Assembly: GCA_030426765.1 (NCBI GenBank) | Contig: JAUHXV010000013.1 | Coordinates: 1 to 62,822, forward strand | Reading direction: 5' to 3' | DNA length: 62,822 bases | DNA from: Bacteroidia bacterium | GTDB lineage: Bacteria; Bacteroidota; Bacteroidia; Chitinophagales; Saprospiraceae | In this document: in pieces, positions 9,573-18,818 of the stretch | Layout: each line of letters begins with the position of its first letter | How positions within the stretch are numbered: the stretch's first letter is position 1 | Position numbers and translations under genes: made by a program | Notes under the pieces: model-generated | Seen by the model: the letters and a program-made list of their open reading frames with translations, nothing else | Told to the model about the DNA's origin: nothing | The model's database searches: none

Positions 9573-10313
9573 ATGAAATTATTAGTGGCCATCAGCCAGA
9601 CGCCGGAGACGACCGCCCGGATAGCCTTTAAGGACGAAGGAAAGGCGTTTGACCCGTCAGGCGTCAATTTTATCATGAATCCCTACGATGAATGGTATGC
9701 CCTTGTGCGCGCCCTCGAACTCAAAGAAGAGCTCGGTGGTACCGTCACCGTAATCCATTGCGGTCCCGCGGCCAACGATGTCACTATCAGAAAAGCCCTG
9801 GCTATCGGGGCAGATGATGCCTATCGTGTGGATATCACACCCGATTCCGCCTATGTAGTTGCGCAGCAGGTTGCCGCGCATGCGAAGGAGCAGGGCTACG
9901 ACCTCATTTTTACCGGAAAAGAAACCATCGATTATAACGGAGCACTGGTCGGCGGAATGATCGCCGGTCTCCTGGATATGCCTTTTATCAGTCACGCAAG
10001 TAAAATGGTGACGCAAGGCGATAAGATGATCGTTACCCGGGATATCGAAGGTGGTGAAGAAGATATCGAAGTGAGTACGCCATTTGTGCTCAGCGCTTCA
10101 AAAGGCCTGGCCGAACAACGCATCCCAAATATGCGTGGCATTATGTCCGCTAAATCCAAACCCCTGAATGTCGTTGAACCTGTTTCTGCAGAAGCCATGG
10201 CAGTGCACACGCATTTTACTGTTCCACCACCGAAGTCAGCTGTGAAGCTCGTCGACGCGGAGCAGGTTGATGAATTGGTCCGCCTGCTTCATGAAGAAGC
10301 CAAGGCCATTTAA
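9573..10313 (+). CDS. etfB: Electron transfer flavoprotein beta subunit
   Basis: 246 residues. The N-terminus 'MKLLVAISQTPET', 'NPYDEWYALVRALELKE' and 'ALAIGADDAYRVD' are typical of EtfB. EtfB binds AMP and partners EtfA to carry electrons from acyl-CoA and other dehydrogenases to ETF:quinone oxidoreductase. etfA begins 33 bp downstream on the same strand, giving the usual etfBA operon. Confidence 0.95.
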   Translation: MKLLVAISQTPETTARIAFKDEGKAFDPSGVNFIMNPYDEWYALVRALELKEELGGTVTVIHCGPAANDVTIRKALAIGADDAYRVDITPDSAYVVAQQVAAHAKEQGYDLIFTGKETIDYNGALVGGMIAGLLDMPFISHASKMVTQGDKMIVTRDIEGGEEDIEVSTPFVLSASKGLAEQRIPNMRGIMSAKSKPLNVVEPVSAEAMAVHTHFTVPPPKSAVKLVDAEQVDELVRLLHEEAKAI

Positions 10314-10346
10314 GTTTTTTTGAAATTCTATTGAAATAAGAATCGT

Positions 10347-11309
10347 ATGATACTAGTATATGCAGAAACGCAGGATGGGAAAGTGAAAAAATCCGCTTTG
10401 GAATCCGTTTACTTTGGTTCCAAACTCGCAGCCCTGAATGGTTCTTCCTGTGTGGCATTAATGCTTGGACCTGCTTCGGATGGAGGCAAACTCGGTGCTT
10501 ACGGTGCCGCTGAAGTGCTCCATGCCGCAGATGAAAAACTGGCTTCCTTTGATACCAGCACCCACGCAAAAGTTGTCGCGGCAGTTGCAAAAGAAAAAGG
10601 TGCGAAAGTGGTACTCTTTCCCGATAGCGCCAATGGCAAAAGCCTGCTCGGTATGACAGGTGTGTTGTTAAACGCCGGTGTCGTGAGTGGTGTCAACAAA
10701 CTGCCCGAAGCATTGAGTGATCATCTGGTGGTCAGCAGGGCATTGTTTTCCGGAAAAGCATTTGCAGACTGCAGCATTAATAGTGATGTAGCGGTCATCT
10801 CCCTGGCGGGAAATACGATCAAACCTGTTGCCGAAGGAAGCGAAGCAAGTGTCACCGCCATCACTCCGGAAATCCCGGAGGCAAAAACGCGTGTACTCGA
10901 TGTCAGACGAACTGTGGGTACAGTACCTTTACCTGAAGCAGAGATTGTAGTGTCTGCAGGACGCGGCATGAAAGATCCGTCCAATTGGGGAATCGTCGAA
11001 GAACTCGCAGAAGTGCTTGGCGCCACTACAGCTTGTTCAAGACCGGTGGCCGATAGTGGTTGGCGCCCGCATCACGAGCATGTGGGGCAAACCGGCATCG
11101 CTATTCGACCTAACCTTTACATTGCCATTGGTATTTCAGGTGCGATCCAGCACCTCGCCGGCGTGAATAGTTCGAAAGTGATCGTAGTGATCAACAAAGA
11201 CCCTGAAGCGCCTTTCTTCAAGGCTGCGGATTACGGGATTGTCGGGGACTTATTTGATGTCGTGCCGAAGCTGACCGAAGAGATCAAAAAGCTGAAAAGT
11301 GCCGGTTAA
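10347..11309 (+). CDS. etfA: Electron transfer flavoprotein alpha subunit
   Basis: 320 residues. The C-terminal FAD-binding domain is clear: '[20 protein letters not shown]' and '[16 protein letters not shown]', followed by '[20 protein letters not shown]'. It is the FAD-carrying partner of EtfB in the same operon. The N-terminal domain matches the ETF alpha/beta fold. No terminator is obvious downstream. Confidence 0.96.
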   Translation: MILVYAETQDGKVKKSALESVYFGSKLAALNGSSCVALMLGPASDGGKLGAYGAAEVLHAADEKLASFDTSTHAKVVAAVAKEKGAKVVLFPDSANGKSLLGMTGVLLNAGVVSGVNKLPEALSDHLVVSRALFSGKAFADCSINSDVAVISLAGNTIKPVAEGSEASVTAITPEIPEAKTRVLDVRRTVGTVPLPEAEIVVSAGRGMKDPSNWGIVEELAEVLGATTACSRPVADSGWRPHHEHVGQTGIAIRPNLYIAIGISGAIQHLAGVNSSKVIVVINKDPEAPFFKAADYGIVGDLFDVVPKLTEEIKKLKSAG

Positions 11310-11406
11310 TTTTCCTTGTTGGGTGTTAACAAGTTTTTAGGGGACCGGTCTGAACATAGCGCCGCTCTCAGCATTATTATATATATTTCGAGATACTAGC
11401 AGATAC

Positions 11407-12000
11407 GTGGAAAAGATTGAATTATACATCGTTACACTAACGCACAGCGTCACCCAGTCGAGTAATTACGCCGTCGTGATGGGAGAAGTGGAAGGCAATC
11501 GCCGCCTGCCCATCGTCATCGGGGGATTTGAAGCACAAGCAATTGCCGTAGCGATGGAAGGCATGGTGCCCTCACGGCCGCTGACCCACGATCTCCTGAA
11601 AAATACACTGGATACCTTCGAAATCGAAGTCAAAGAGATCCTGATCAACAATCTGATTGAAGGCGTTTTTCATGCCCGACTCGTTTGTACGCAGCACGGA
11701 CGCGAGTTCGAAATCGACTCCCGCACCTCTGACGCGATCGCCATGGCTGTCCGTTATGGTTGCCCGATTTTCACGTATGACTTTATCCTGGATGCTGCCG
11801 GCGTCCGTATCGAAGATACCGGCGAAGAGGCTGAAGGCGAGAAGGAAGAAACCAAGCCAAAACGCAAGCGCCGCGGATACGCGGAATACTCCATGGATGA
11901 CCTCAATGCCATGCTCGAAAAAGTGATCAGCGAAGAAGATTACGAGAAGGCGGCCAAGATCCGTGATGAGATCAAAAAGCGGAGCGAGGAGCAGAGCTAG
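11407..12000 (+). CDS. Bifunctional nuclease (BFN/DUF151) domain protein with C-terminal UVR motif
   Basis: 197 residues, GTG start ('MEKIELYIVTLTHSVTQSSN'); no ATG fits the domain start. Residues 1-135 form the BFN domain ('LPIVIGGFEAQAIAVAMEG' and 'DSRTSDAIAMAVRYGCPI'). A basic linker follows, then a UvrB/UvrC-type UVR motif ('LEKVISEEDYEKAAKIRDEI') at about 165-195. This two-domain arrangement is common in Bacteroidota. The BFN fold was described with RNase and DNase activity in plants; the bacterial role is unproven. Confidence 0.88.
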   Translation: MEKIELYIVTLTHSVTQSSNYAVVMGEVEGNRRLPIVIGGFEAQAIAVAMEGMVPSRPLTHDLLKNTLDTFEIEVKEILINNLIEGVFHARLVCTQHGREFEIDSRTSDAIAMAVRYGCPIFTYDFILDAAGVRIEDTGEEAEGEKEETKPKRKRRGYAEYSMDDLNAMLEKVISEEDYEKAAKIRDEIKKRSEEQS

Positions 12001-12171
12001 TCCTTACCGGACAGGTTTTTTACGATTTAAAAGGCAGCCGGATATAAAATTTCCCATTCAGTTTATCTCTGATAGAATCGATCTGACGACCCGGGTCAGG
12101 TGAGTCGTATTTGTGGGAAATTTGTATATTCAGTTTTGAGATGTCTTCGATCACCACCTAATTTTTTCGGT

Positions 12172-12666
12172 ATGCTGCAGCTTAAACCTCTTTCTAAAGA
12201 ATCGATCCCCAGTGCTTTGGTAAAAGCAAAACATTATCGCCTGTTAGGAGAACCCTGGGAAGCAGAAAGTATCTGCAGAGATATCCTCAGAGTGGAGGAA
12301 GGTCACCAGGAAGCATTGCTTTTTCTCGTTCTTGCGATTACCGATCAGTTTGCTTCCGGAAAGACAGCTTCATATCCTTATGCGAAGGAGTTATGTGAAA
12401 AGCTGAAGAGTGAATACGAACGCGCCTACTACAGAGGCCTGGTCGAAGAGCGGTACGGCAAAAGCATTTTGAAAAGACAAACACCCAGAGTGAAATACAT
12501 CGCTTACGAGTATTATCGCACCGCGATGGAATTTTTTGAAAAAGCGGACAGCCTTTCTCACGAAGGAAACCAGGATGCGGTTTTGCGATGGAATGCATGT
12601 GTGAGAGGCATTAAAGAGTTTCAACTCGAAGCTGCACCTGAGGAAGATCCGGCGCCACAGTTATAG
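12172..12666 (+). CDS. Conserved hypothetical TPR-like helical protein
   Basis: 164 residues from the ATG at 12172 (MLQLKPLSKESIPSALVKAK); an in-frame start 72 bp upstream would add a non-conserved-looking leader. The fold appears all-helical with TPR-like segments ('ALVKAKHYRLLGEPWEAESI', 'YYRTAMEFFEKADSLSHEGN'). No signal or membrane segment. It is the last gene before the AT-rich restriction-modification cassette. Function unknown. Confidence 0.7.
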   Translation: MLQLKPLSKESIPSALVKAKHYRLLGEPWEAESICRDILRVEEGHQEALLFLVLAITDQFASGKTASYPYAKELCEKLKSEYERAYYRGLVEERYGKSILKRQTPRVKYIAYEYYRTAMEFFEKADSLSHEGNQDAVLRWNACVRGIKEFQLEAAPEEDPAPQL

Positions 12667-12769
12667 AGTTATTCCATAGTTCTATGCCACCAAAAATGAA
12701 AACCAGCCCTCAAAAGCAGCCAGTTCGTTCCTCACTCGCTGCTTTTCTTGCCTCTCATCAAATATAAAT

Positions 12770-12801
12770 GATACTTATAGTCCGTAGTCTTAAAGTCGTC
12801 A
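12770..12801 (+). promoter_or_regulatory. Tandem C-box operators of the controller-endonuclease operon
   Basis: The stretch begins GATACTTATAGTCCGTAGTC and continues TTAAAGTCGTC. The core ACTTATAGTCCGT matches the left operator of controller-regulated systems such as Esp1396I as I recall it, and a second half-related site (GTCTTAAAGTC, 12787-12797) follows with the expected tandem spacing. It lies 28-59 bp upstream of the C gene ATG. By analogy, C protein binding left then right would first activate and then repress C-R transcription. Confidence 0.65.
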
Positions 12802-12828
12802 ATTTATGATATTTGCATCTAAAAATTG

Positions 12829-13068
12829 ATGCGGAAATCATACTCTAAGGAAGAAAGAGAACTGCTAATTAAAATCGGAAAAAAAATCCGACACTTTAGG
12901 CTCGAGATGGGATTATCACAAGAAAAACTTGCTTTTGCTTGTGATTTAGATAGAACTTATATTGGTTCTGTAGAAAGAGGTGAACGAAATATTTCAGTAA
13001 TTAATTTGCGAAAGATTTCCTCTGCGTTAAAAATTCAATCTTATGAATTATTAAAACTGGAGGAATGA
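12829..13068 (+). CDS. Controller (C) protein of a restriction-modification system, XRE-type HTH
   Basis: 79 residues. It is a single helix-turn-helix domain ('GLSQEKLAFACDLDRTYIGS' followed by 'VERGERNISVINLRKI'), the size and pattern of C proteins that time restriction enzyme expression. The ATG at 12829 is preferred over an adjacent in-frame TTG. Its stop overlaps the endonuclease start (ATGA, 13065-13068), a layout that couples translation of C and R. Codon use is AT-rich, unlike the flanking chromosome, which suggests horizontal acquisition of the cassette. Confidence 0.85.
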   Translation: MRKSYSKEERELLIKIGKKIRHFRLEMGLSQEKLAFACDLDRTYIGSVERGERNISVINLRKISSALKIQSYELLKLEE

Positions 13069-14123
13069 CAAATCACCTTAACAATGGGCTTGAAAAAGTC
13101 AAATTGATTGAACAGTCTGGTTATACAATTTACGATGGAATAGAAGTCGGAGACAAAAATTACTGGCTAACAGCTCAAGAGCTTCAAGAAGTTCTAAATT
13201 CAAAATTGGCAGGAATGAATTTGCAAGGTCTCAAATTAAGAACGAGATCGAAAGTTGTGAAGTCCACAATTTGTGAAGCTTTAGGTTACCCTGTTCCAAA
13301 ATCATTTAAAAAAACGAAACCAAGATTTATTGGTCAACGATTTGATACATACACCCAAAAATCAAACAACCTACAAGTTTGGAACGAAGATTTAGATTTA
13401 AGTAGAAGGTATGTTTTAATCTGTATTAGCGAAGATGACATAATCACTAAGGTGAAAGTAGTATCTGGAAGTGATTTAGCTCCATTAGATACAACGGGAA
13501 CTTTAACTCAAAAATATCAAGCTAGATTAACTTACAATATTGAAGACAAATATGAACTTGTAAGTGATGCTGATACAGAATATGTTTCAAAGCTATGTTC
13601 AGAAAGCGATTCGATAAATCTTAAAAATATTAGTCCTATTGACAACCCTCATGAAGGTAACCTTATTCCAATTGAAGATATTTATAAAAAACTGAAGAAT
13701 GTAGTTGGAAAATGTTTCAACGATCCTGGAAGTGACCAAGAAAGAAATCGAGGAGCGGAATTGCACAGACTGGTTTGTGAAGCATTAGGTTACAATTCCT
13801 ATCAAGACAATGGTCAATTTCCTGATGTAAAAAATCAACTATTAGAAGTAAAGCTTCAGACTTCCCCAACTATAGATTTAGGGTTGATTTCTCCCGATAG
13901 CGAAGTTCCTTTAGATATGGAGAAAATAAATGATACAAGTGTTAGACATTGTGATGTTAGATATGCAATATTTTGTGGAGACATTAAAGATGGTATTGTC
14001 ACAATAACTAATTTGATAGTAACAAACGGGCATGATTTCTTTGGGAGACTACCAAAATTTGAAGGCAAGGGATTGAATAAAAAAATACAAATTCCTCTTC
14101 CGAAAGGTTATTTTGATTCTTAA
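13065..14123 (+). CDS. Putative type II restriction endonuclease, PD-(D/E)XK type
   Basis: 352 residues. The C-terminal half carries a PD-(D/E)XK-like active site: 'FPDVKNQLLEVKLQ', with D254, E261 and K263 as candidate metal and catalytic residues. The N-terminal half ('CEALGYPVPKSFKKTKPRF' and 'DTYTQKSNNLQVWNED') is probably the DNA-recognition part. Position between a C gene (ATGA overlap) and a convergent adenine methyltransferase (stops overlap by 4 bp) supports the role. The recognition sequence cannot be read from sequence. AT-rich composition matches the rest of the cassette. Confidence 0.8.
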   Translation: MTNHLNNGLEKVKLIEQSGYTIYDGIEVGDKNYWLTAQELQEVLNSKLAGMNLQGLKLRTRSKVVKSTICEALGYPVPKSFKKTKPRFIGQRFDTYTQKSNNLQVWNEDLDLSRRYVLICISEDDIITKVKVVSGSDLAPLDTTGTLTQKYQARLTYNIEDKYELVSDADTEYVSKLCSESDSINLKNISPIDNPHEGNLIPIEDIYKKLKNVVGKCFNDPGSDQERNRGAELHRLVCEALGYNSYQDNGQFPDVKNQLLEVKLQTSPTIDLGLISPDSEVPLDMEKINDTSVRHCDVRYAIFCGDIKDGIVTITNLIVTNGHDFFGRLPKFEGKGLNKKIQIPLPKGYFDS

Positions 14124-15838
14124 CGAAAAAGTGGAATTGGATCTACGTCAAATGCCTTTGCAACAGTTAATTCCAATTGTTCAATAAGCTTATTCTTATT
14201 CAAGGTATTCGGAGAATTTAATTTTTTTACAATCGAAATGATTTTTTGAGATGATTGTAAATGAATATCAGGTAAAGGATATTTTTCAACATATTGAGTA
14301 AAATATCTTCTGCGACCAGAGTAAAGTTTATTATTAAACATTAGGTCATGGTACTTAGTCATTAAAGAAGAGTTTGCCACACCTTGAATAAGTAGCAATT
14401 GATCAATTTCGTTCGATGATTTAGCTACCATCCAATAGCAATTCCCATTAACGATTCTTTTACTTTCATCGAAGTAGAATCTCGGATAACTACTGATATC
14501 AGGAAATACGAGTTTTGGCAAATCCCAAAAAGAAGGATTTTGAGGAACCCATATTTCAAACCATTTCCTTCCTGCGTCAATTAAGTATTTTCTACTCTCT
14601 AATTTCTCTTTATGACTTAACAAGTAATTCTTAGCTTTGGGAAAATCATCTAAATTTATCGTCTTCTTTTTTCCATTGATAGAATAGTGGGGATAGAGAA
14701 CTTTGAGTACTTTTCTATTTGAGATTTCCCAAGACTCAATATTTTCTTGAGAGATTAATTCTTTTAGTATAGATTGCTCTGGAGTATCAATTTCACTTTC
14801 CCAATCTTGCTTAATAAAAATTTTGTCAGCCGTAGTTTTGATACCTACACGAACTTTAAATAAATCCCCAATAAAATTTGATGCTGAATCATTTATCTTA
14901 TTAATCCATTTATCCTCTGAATTTGAAAGTAGAGCCCATGAATGATCCTTCGTATCGAGAAACTTTATTTTCCCTGAAGTTTTTTTGAATTTTTTGGATT
15001 CAGCAATAAATACCCCATCCTTTTTATTATTCAATATATCATAAAAACTATTTAAGCTCATCAAAGGATCAACTGAGCCGTTTAATTCTTCATATATCTT
15101 AGTGAATATAGAATTATCATTAGTACTATTTGATTTCTTCCGACCAATCAGAATCGCCGGAAGAACAGCAGCGTCAAATAATTTAGTATCGCCAAGATCA
15201 ATTACCTCTAGAATGTTAAAATTGTCTTTGATGAACTTTCTTACACTAATACCACTTTTCGTAGATAGGTAACGATTAGAAGTTATAACTCCAATTAAAC
15301 CATTTTCTTTTAGCGCATATGTCATACCAATCAGAAAAGGGTAATAAAGATCAACTCTACCTTTTAGACCAAATTTTTTAGCGATCATTTGAGCGTATTC
15401 TGCACCCAAAACCTGAGTCCTCACATATGGAGGATTTGCGATAATTAAATCTATTGATCCATTTATGAATTGACTTTCATTAGTTAGACTATCAAAAAGA
15501 CTTTTTTGATCTTCTTTTGGATTGACCTGCTTTAGGAAATCACCTTGAGCTAGAGAAACATTGTAATTTGGATGTAGATAGGTAAGATTTGAAGAGGCTT
15601 TCTGTAGAAATTCTGTATTAGAATCGAATCCTATTAGTGTAAAATCTACATCTTTATCAATGAGTTTTTTGGAAATAGAAGTTAGCAATATACCTTCTCC
15701 ACATGCAGGGTCTAGGACTTTAATTGGTTGATTATCAGGAGCAAAATATGATAATATCTTGTCCGAAATGAAATCAGCTAATTTTGAAGGAGTGAAAGTT
15801 GCTCCAGTTTCTTTAATTAATTGAGTACTTGTTGGCAT
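14120..15838 (-). CDS. Type II N6-adenine DNA methyltransferase, TaqI/Eco57I-like
   Basis: 572 residues. SAM-binding motif I is 'LDPACGEG' (43-49) and catalytic motif IV 'NPPY' (135-138), in the gamma-class order. The C-terminal half resembles the TaqI-type specificity domain ('GNCYWMVAK', 'YSGRRRYFTQYVEKYPLP'). It should methylate adenine in the site cut by the adjacent endonuclease. It is transcribed convergently to C-R, overlapping the endonuclease stop by 4 bp. A single C-box copy lies 24-36 bp upstream of its ATG. Confidence 0.92.
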   Translation of the reverse strand: MPTSTQLIKETGATFTPSKLADFISDKILSYFAPDNQPIKVLDPACGEGILLTSISKKLIDKDVDFTLIGFDSNTEFLQKASSNLTYLHPNYNVSLAQGDFLKQVNPKEDQKSLFDSLTNESQFINGSIDLIIANPPYVRTQVLGAEYAQMIAKKFGLKGRVDLYYPFLIGMTYALKENGLIGVITSNRYLSTKSGISVRKFIKDNFNILEVIDLGDTKLFDAAVLPAILIGRKKSNSTNDNSIFTKIYEELNGSVDPLMSLNSFYDILNNKKDGVFIAESKKFKKTSGKIKFLDTKDHSWALLSNSEDKWINKINDSASNFIGDLFKVRVGIKTTADKIFIKQDWESEIDTPEQSILKELISQENIESWEISNRKVLKVLYPHYSINGKKKTINLDDFPKAKNYLLSHKEKLESRKYLIDAGRKWFEIWVPQNPSFWDLPKLVFPDISSYPRFYFDESKRIVNGNCYWMVAKSSNEIDQLLLIQGVANSSLMTKYHDLMFNNKLYSGRRRYFTQYVEKYPLPDIHLQSSQKIISIVKKLNSPNTLNKNKLIEQLELTVAKAFDVDPIPLFR

Positions 15839-15861
15839 AAGGTATGTTTAACACAGCCAAA

Positions 15862-15874
15862 GATACTTATAGTC
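15862..15874. promoter_or_regulatory. Single C-box operator at the methyltransferase promoter
   Basis: GATACTTATAGTC here is identical to the 13 bp at 12770-12782 upstream of the C gene, and is followed by ATCAATAAATC, resembling GTCAATTTATG downstream of the C-R site. By analogy with convergent C-controlled systems, C protein bound here would repress the methyltransferase promoter. Confidence 0.6.
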
Positions 15875-16029
15875 ATCAATAAATCAAAATTAATTCAAGA
15901 CAATTATGATGCAAATTGCTATCCTCGTTCCTGCGGTAGCAAAGAGCATCATAGCCAACCCGCAAAAAAAGAAGGCGGCATAGAACAATGGCTAAAATGT
16001 CAATAGCCTCCATTCGTCGGCTACTGCAT

Positions 16030-16079
16030 TTAGCCGAGCCGTAAGAGGAATTTTTCTTACTTGGCTAAAAAACTTTTTT
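16030..16079. terminator. Hairpin downstream of the sdh operon
   Basis: Imperfect inverted repeat with outer arms TTAGCC (16030-16035) and GGCTAA (16063-16068) and inner arms GTAAGA/TCTTAC. It lies 47 bp past the sdhB stop in transcription order. A T tract is present only on the + strand side, so a terminator role for sdh is uncertain. Confidence 0.4.
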
Positions 16080-16114
16080 AATTGATCAATTAAGAAAGTA
16101 ATCAAACTAGCCCA

Positions 16115-16888
16115 CTAGTTCTTAATCGGTGGGCGCTTTTTCTTCCAGGGGCCGAATATTTTACGGCGAAGGATCGTCACCGGATCATAAAACCGATCAA
16201 TCACCCGCTCTTTAAGTGGAATGATGGCATTGTCTGTGAGATTGATATGCTCAGGACAAACATCCGTGCAGCATCTGGTGATATTGCACATACCGGAACC
16301 ATAATCATTTTTAATTTCCGGTATCCGATCTTCGATGTCTAAGGGATGCATCTCCAGGCTGGCCGCCCGTATCATGAAACGAGGACCAATAAATTTATCC
16401 TGCTTCTGGTGGTCGCGGAGGATGTGACACACATTCTGACATAAATAGCATTCGATACATTTGCGAAACTCCTGGGCGCGCTCAACATCCTTTTGATACA
16501 TGACGTATCCCTTTTCAGTTTTTGACTCCGGCGCTAGTTTTACAGGTTTGATTTTTTTGTTCTGCTCGTAATTCCATGATACATCTGTGACCAGATCACG
16601 TATAACCGGAAAGGTTTTTAAAGGGGTAATTGTGATCGTTTCATCAGGCCCGTATTCATTCATCCTCGTCATGCAGGAGAGCTTTGGCTTGCCATTGATC
16701 TCCACACTGCATGATCCGCATTTTCCTGCTTTGCAGTTCCATCGCACTGCCAGATCATTTGCCTGCTGAGCCTGTATCCTGTGTACTACATCCAGTACCA
16801 CCATGCCTTCGGCTACCTCGACTTCGTACTGGACAAATTCACCTTTTTCATTGTCTCCGCGATAGATTTTAAAGTTTCGTTTAGCCAT
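16115..16888 (-). CDS. sdhB: Succinate dehydrogenase/fumarate reductase iron-sulfur subunit
   Basis: 257 residues. All three clusters are visible: [2Fe-2S] in 'CKAGKCGSCSVEINGKPKLS', [4Fe-4S] in 'CIECYLCQNVC', and the third in 'CNITRCCTDVCPEH'. The protein passes electrons from the SdhA flavin to the membrane cytochrome b. It is the last gene of the sdhC-sdhA-sdhB operon, 61 bp after sdhA. Confidence 0.96.
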   Translation of the reverse strand: MAKRNFKIYRGDNEKGEFVQYEVEVAEGMVVLDVVHRIQAQQANDLAVRWNCKAGKCGSCSVEINGKPKLSCMTRMNEYGPDETITITPLKTFPVIRDLVTDVSWNYEQNKKIKPVKLAPESKTEKGYVMYQKDVERAQEFRKCIECYLCQNVCHILRDHQKQDKFIGPRFMIRAASLEMHPLDIEDRIPEIKNDYGSGMCNITRCCTDVCPEHINLTDNAIIPLKERVIDRFYDPVTILRRKIFGPWKKKRPPIKN

Positions 16889-16949
16889 TTGATCAGGTTT
16901 TACAAAGGCCTTTTAACAGGCTTCAGGTTTCGGATGTATTATCAATAAT

Positions 16950-18803
16950 TCATGCATTACCTCGTTCAGTCGCGATCTCAGCTTCCAGATTGTCTATCGT
17001 AGATTTCGCGATCCTTTCAAGTTCCGGATCTGGGGCTGACCGAGCTACTTTATGTAATTCCATTTTACCGTCTGATCCTTTTCGGGAGACGATGTTGTAT
17101 TGCAACCACTCATCGCGCTCGTCGGGAAAATCAGCACGTGTATGAGCACCTCTGCTCTCTTCACGAAGCTGGGCTGCGCGAGCCACCGCCTCTGCCGTGA
17201 TCAGCAGATTGCGCATACTCAGCGCTTCATGCCATCCCGGATTAAACTGACTGGCCCCTTTCGCTTTGACACTTTTATACTGCTCTTTGAGTGTTTCGAT
17301 TTCGCGTATACCGATATCCAGATCTTCCTTTGTGCGAATGATACCTACGTGCTTTTGCATATTCTGTTCCAGTGCTTCGTGCAGTAGATAGGGGTTAGCA
17401 CCATCTTCCCGATTCAGTATGGACGTGGCGTGTTGAATAATGCGGGAAGCGTCATTGGTCTTGAAGCTTGAGGTCGATCGCAGGCCTTTCGCGTACTCAG
17501 CCGCATGTTTACCGGCCAGATATCCAAATACCAGGAGATCGGAAAGCGAATTCCCTCCGAGTCGATTAGCACCATGCATACCTGCCGCGCATTCTCCACA
17601 AGCAAACAAGCCGGGTACAGAACTCATCGTGGTATCCGAATCTACCTTGATTCCGCCCATGAAGTAATGACAGGTCGGACCCACTTCCATAGGCTCTTTC
17701 GTGATATCCAGTTCTGCGAGTACTTTAAACTGGTGATACATCGAAGGCAGCTTCTTTTTAATATCCTCCGCAGAACGTTGCGTGGCGATGTTAAGAAATG
17801 CACCTCCATGCGGTGATCCTCTGCCGGCTTTCACTTCTGCGTTGATCGCTCTGGCGACAACATCCCGAGTGAGAAGTTCGGGAGGTCGTCTTGCTGACTG
17901 GTCCCCTGCGAGCCAGCGCGCCGCTTCCTCTTCGGTATCAGCTGTTTCAGAACGGAAGCGTTCAGGGATATAATTAAACATAAACCGGGTGCCTTCGCTG
18001 TTGAGCAAAATACCTCCTTCTCCCCGCACACTTTCTGTCACCAGAATACCTTTTACGGAAAGTGGCCATACCATGCCTGTGGGGTGAAACTGATTGAACT
18101 CCATGTCCATCAGATCGGCTCCGGCTTCATAGGCCATCGCATAGCCATCTCCGGTATATTCCCAAGAATTGGACGTAACATCCCAGGCTTTTCCTCCACC
18201 TCCTGTAGCAAATATGATAGCCTTTGCTTTGAATATGACGAATGTGCCGGTCTCCCTCCACATACACACGATCCCACATACTGCACCCTGTTCATTTTTG
18301 AGAAGATCAAGTGCCGTACATTCCATATAGGTTTCGATTCCCTGATGGATGCCGTGATCTTGAAGTGTGCGGATCATTTCCAATCCGGTGCGATCACCAA
18401 CATGAGCCAGTCTTGGATAACGATGCCCTCCGAAGTTACGCTGGTTAATCAGCCCTTTTTTTGTTCGATCAAAGACTGCGCCCCATTCTTCCAAAAGGCG
18501 TACGCGTTCCGGGGCGAGCTGGGCATGCAATTCTGCCATCCGCCAGACGTTGAGAAATTTTCCACCTCGCATAGTATCGCGGAAGTGAATTTTCCAGTCA
18601 TCTCTTGCATCGACATTTCCAAGGGCGGCAGCCATACCTCCTTCCGCCATAACCGTGTGAGCTTTGCCAAGTAAAGATTTCATGACGATGCCGGTACTTT
18701 GCCCTTGTCCGGAGGCTTCGATAGCTGCACTCAGGCCTGCACCTCCTGCGCCTACGATCAGCACATCGTGTTCAATGGTCTTTATGTCCGATATATCCAG
18801 CAT
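16950..18803 (-). CDS. sdhA: Succinate dehydrogenase/fumarate reductase flavoprotein subunit
   Basis: 617 residues. The FAD-binding motif is 'VGAGGAGLSAAIEASGQG', the probable covalent-FAD histidine is in 'KAHTVMAEGG', and the substrate-site 'FHPTG' is present. The enzyme oxidises succinate (or reduces fumarate) at the inner face of the cytoplasmic membrane. It starts 15 bp after the sdhC stop, so translation is likely linked. Direction of the reaction in vivo cannot be told from the sequence. Confidence 0.97.
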   Translation of the reverse strand: MLDISDIKTIEHDVLIVGAGGAGLSAAIEASGQGQSTGIVMKSLLGKAHTVMAEGGMAAALGNVDARDDWKIHFRDTMRGGKFLNVWRMAELHAQLAPERVRLLEEWGAVFDRTKKGLINQRNFGGHRYPRLAHVGDRTGLEMIRTLQDHGIHQGIETYMECTALDLLKNEQGAVCGIVCMWRETGTFVIFKAKAIIFATGGGGKAWDVTSNSWEYTGDGYAMAYEAGADLMDMEFNQFHPTGMVWPLSVKGILVTESVRGEGGILLNSEGTRFMFNYIPERFRSETADTEEEAARWLAGDQSARRPPELLTRDVVARAINAEVKAGRGSPHGGAFLNIATQRSAEDIKKKLPSMYHQFKVLAELDITKEPMEVGPTCHYFMGGIKVDSDTTMSSVPGLFACGECAAGMHGANRLGGNSLSDLLVFGYLAGKHAAEYAKGLRSTSSFKTNDASRIIQHATSILNREDGANPYLLHEALEQNMQKHVGIIRTKEDLDIGIREIETLKEQYKSVKAKGASQFNPGWHEALSMRNLLITAEAVARAAQLREESRGAHTRADFPDERDEWLQYNIVSRKGSDGKMELHKVARSAPDPELERIAKSTIDNLEAEIATERGNA

Positions 18804-18818
18804 GCATGATTGTTTTTC

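Noticed and set aside
12770-15874. Reading the 13-bp identical sequences as attachment-site or transposon target duplications
   Set aside because: They match known C-box operators and sit at promoter positions of both transcription units; no integrase or transposase is present. The possibility is kept only as an alternative.
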